This document shows, one piece after another, positions 53,601-56,600 of a stretch of 64,000 nt of DNA. The notes under the pieces were generated by a model. The model did no database searches. It saw only the letters and a program-made list of their open reading frames with translations, and was not told the origin of the DNA. Made by a program: the position numbers and the translations under genes. The DNA lies in assembly GCA_964036665.1 (NCBI GenBank), contig OZ038531.1, forward strand, positions 1,488,001 to 1,552,000, read 5' to 3'. How positions within the stretch are numbered: position 1 is the stretch's first letter; every line of letters begins with the position of its first letter. The DNA comes from Gordius sp. MW1. Its lineage: Eukaryota; Nematomorpha; Gordioida; Gordea; Gordiidae.

Positions 53601-56600
53601 GTGCTATGAGCTATGCACTAAACAAACACATAAATTTTAGCGATTCAAAAATTAACCTTACAAAAGTTTAAAAAATATTTTATACATGATTTTTAATATA
53701 TGTAAATTTATAATGACCACAAAAAGTTAAACGATAGTAGAAAACAAGACAATGTACCTTTTTTAAATCTTTCTTTATAAGGGGCAAGCTATGGGCAACA
53801 ATTTCATTTCTACTTTTGCGGGCGAAATAATGCGAGATATTGGACCATAAATATAGATCGTGGGCTGAAATCATGATTGGCTCCACTAAAACTTCGATCC
53901 TTTAAATAAAAAAAAATCAAAAAAAAATGTTTGATTTTAAAACATAATATTCTTTGTTAAATTTAATGCAAAAATTGAATCATAAAATCCACACAAGCGT
54001 TGTAAAAGCGGCTGCGTTTTATTTGGTCGACCCTGGTCGGTTTTTCGAATTTCGACCAAGCCTAGGGGTGGACTAAGAAAAACAGACCCAAAAACCTGTG
54101 GTTTGTTTCTGTTTAGACGACTAAAACCGAAGGTCGCCCAAATAAAACCCAGCCATTTCGACAACACCATTCCACACTTTATTACTTTGTATCATTTTCC
54201 GCGTCTTTTGCCATGGCATTAGCTGGAAAAAATTTGTATCCAATTTCGATATTTATTCCCCTCTGTTGATCCGTGCCCTCTGGGGCAGCTTGTATGATAT
54301 GGGCAACCAAGGGTAAGGGATTTCCTGCAAATTAAAAATTATAATAATTTTAGAGTGAATTTATGGATAGTAGCCAACAATTGTTTCCTGCAAAATTTTA
54401 CAATTTTTAAACTTAACATTATAGGAGATCTTATTAGTTTCTGCATGTGAGAGCTCAGAATCATTAAATAGCTTAGTGAATAACAAACTATTAAATTTCC
54501 ATCTCATGATTTTGGATTTAAAAATTTTGACGGATAGCAATTTCAGGCTACAAAATCTTTTCAGATTTGGTAATAAATTAAACTACCTATCTAAACCATA
54601 ACGAAACAATAATAATAATATTAAAATTGTAAAAGAGCTGTATAATTTTTACTTTGAAAATAAACATACCTACATTAGGGAAAAGTGTTTTTAGGGACGT
54701 AATACATTAAGAACTAAAAATAATATTACAAATTTTTTCGATTTACAAATTTATTAAAATCTAGAAAATATATTAGGAATTTTAAAGAGAATTTTTACAA
54801 AAATTTCTCAATATCTTTAAAATTAAACTTGCCATTGGATGTATGATTTAGAAGGTCTTGCATGAAAAATCTTTCGACTTTAACAGCTACTGCGTGCAGG
54901 GGATGATTTTGGGGATCTTGGGCACTTTTACGTGATTTTATCTCTAAGTGACCGTGTAATTTTGATGTGGTAAATTGACATAAAGCCGACAGCGGGCGTT
55001 TTCCCAAAGTGTATCTTCAAAAATATTTTAAATACAAATTATTGACAAAATTTATAGTTACAAAATTTAGTGCATAGGAGTGTTGTAAAAAAAGCTGGGT
55101 TTTGTTTTGGTTCGACTAAACTAAGCATAAACAAACTAAAGGTTGTTAGGTCTCTCTTTCTAAGTCGACCTCTAAGCTATGTCGAAATTTGAAAAAACAG
55201 ACCAGAATCGGACGTAGTCTTAGTTCAACCAAAGGTTGACCAAACAAAATCCAGTCATTTTTTACAACTCTAGTTCTTAGTTTAGCAATTCATGAATAAA
55301 TATAAAAAATTAACAAGACTTTTATAAGAATTAAGATGGGCCTCTGGAGTCTAATGGTCAAAATTTCAGAGGTAATTAACACAGGAGCATGGGCGTAGCC
55401 AGGGGGATATAAAAAAAAATTTCAATACAAAAACCCTTAGAAATTGCAAAAAATATGTTTTGCCCCCCCCCCTAATTAGCCAGAGGGCGGCGCCGGACCC
55501 CCTGCCCCCCCCCCCCTTTAATTTGCCGAGGGGGGGGGGCAGGGGGTCTGGCTGCCCACACTGCCTAATTTAGGGCAGTTGCTTTTTTTTTGATCTCAGG
55601 AAATTTTTTGGACGTCGAGACCTTTTTTTTTGCTCTCAGGAAATTTTTTGGATGTCGAGACCTTTTTTTTTGCTCTTAGGAAATTAGGATGTCGCGACCT
55701 TTTTTTCTTTTGCTCCAGGAAAATTTTTGGGGTCGAGACTTTTTCCTTTTTTTGCTCTCAGGATAATTTTTGGACGTCGAGCTCTTTTTTTTTGCTCTCA
55801 GGAATTTTTTTTTTAATCTGCCCCCCCTCTAATTCAAAACCTAGCTACGCCCATGCACAGGAGTGTTTAACCTACTAAAGTACCCCTTCAAAACGATCAA
55901 AATTTTAAACATATCATATAATATTTATTTAATAACAATATATTAATTTTAAAATTAAATATCAATTATATTAAGCTTTTTTCACATTAAATGTAACTTA
56001 CGTATCAAAAGGTTCTAATAAATCTATTGATGTGTTTGCTGATAAAGGATTAAATCTGGGAGCATATAAGAAGGTATCTTCTGCATTAAGATACCATTTA
56101 ATTTTGCATTTAGTCACGTACAAGTCAAATCTTTTACACCCATCGTATGTTGATTTCTTTTTTTCACATTTTTGAGTACCTTATTAATTTAATTGACAAA
56201 TGTATATCAATTAATATTATAAAATGCAGTAACAAAAGATATTTAAAAAACTTTTAACCAAGTTTTATTTTAAATATACATTTAAGGTTTGATAAATAAA
56301 ATCTAAATCCCTCTTATTATCATGTTTTAAATAAATGAACTAAGTGGCATTATTGTTTTAATCAGGAATCAAGCCATATAATTAAAATAATTAAACAAGG
56401 TTTTATCATATAAAAAATATATCAATTTATAAATGTGCAAATGAATAGATTGCCACTTTTAAAGTAGGGGGTTTGCTAAGTTATACAAATATCTTGCTTT
56501 TAAGAAATACTTATATATTAATGTCAAATAAAGTAATATTTTACAAAACTTTATTTATTTGCATATAATTAAGAGTATTGTTCTAACCTATGAATCAAAA

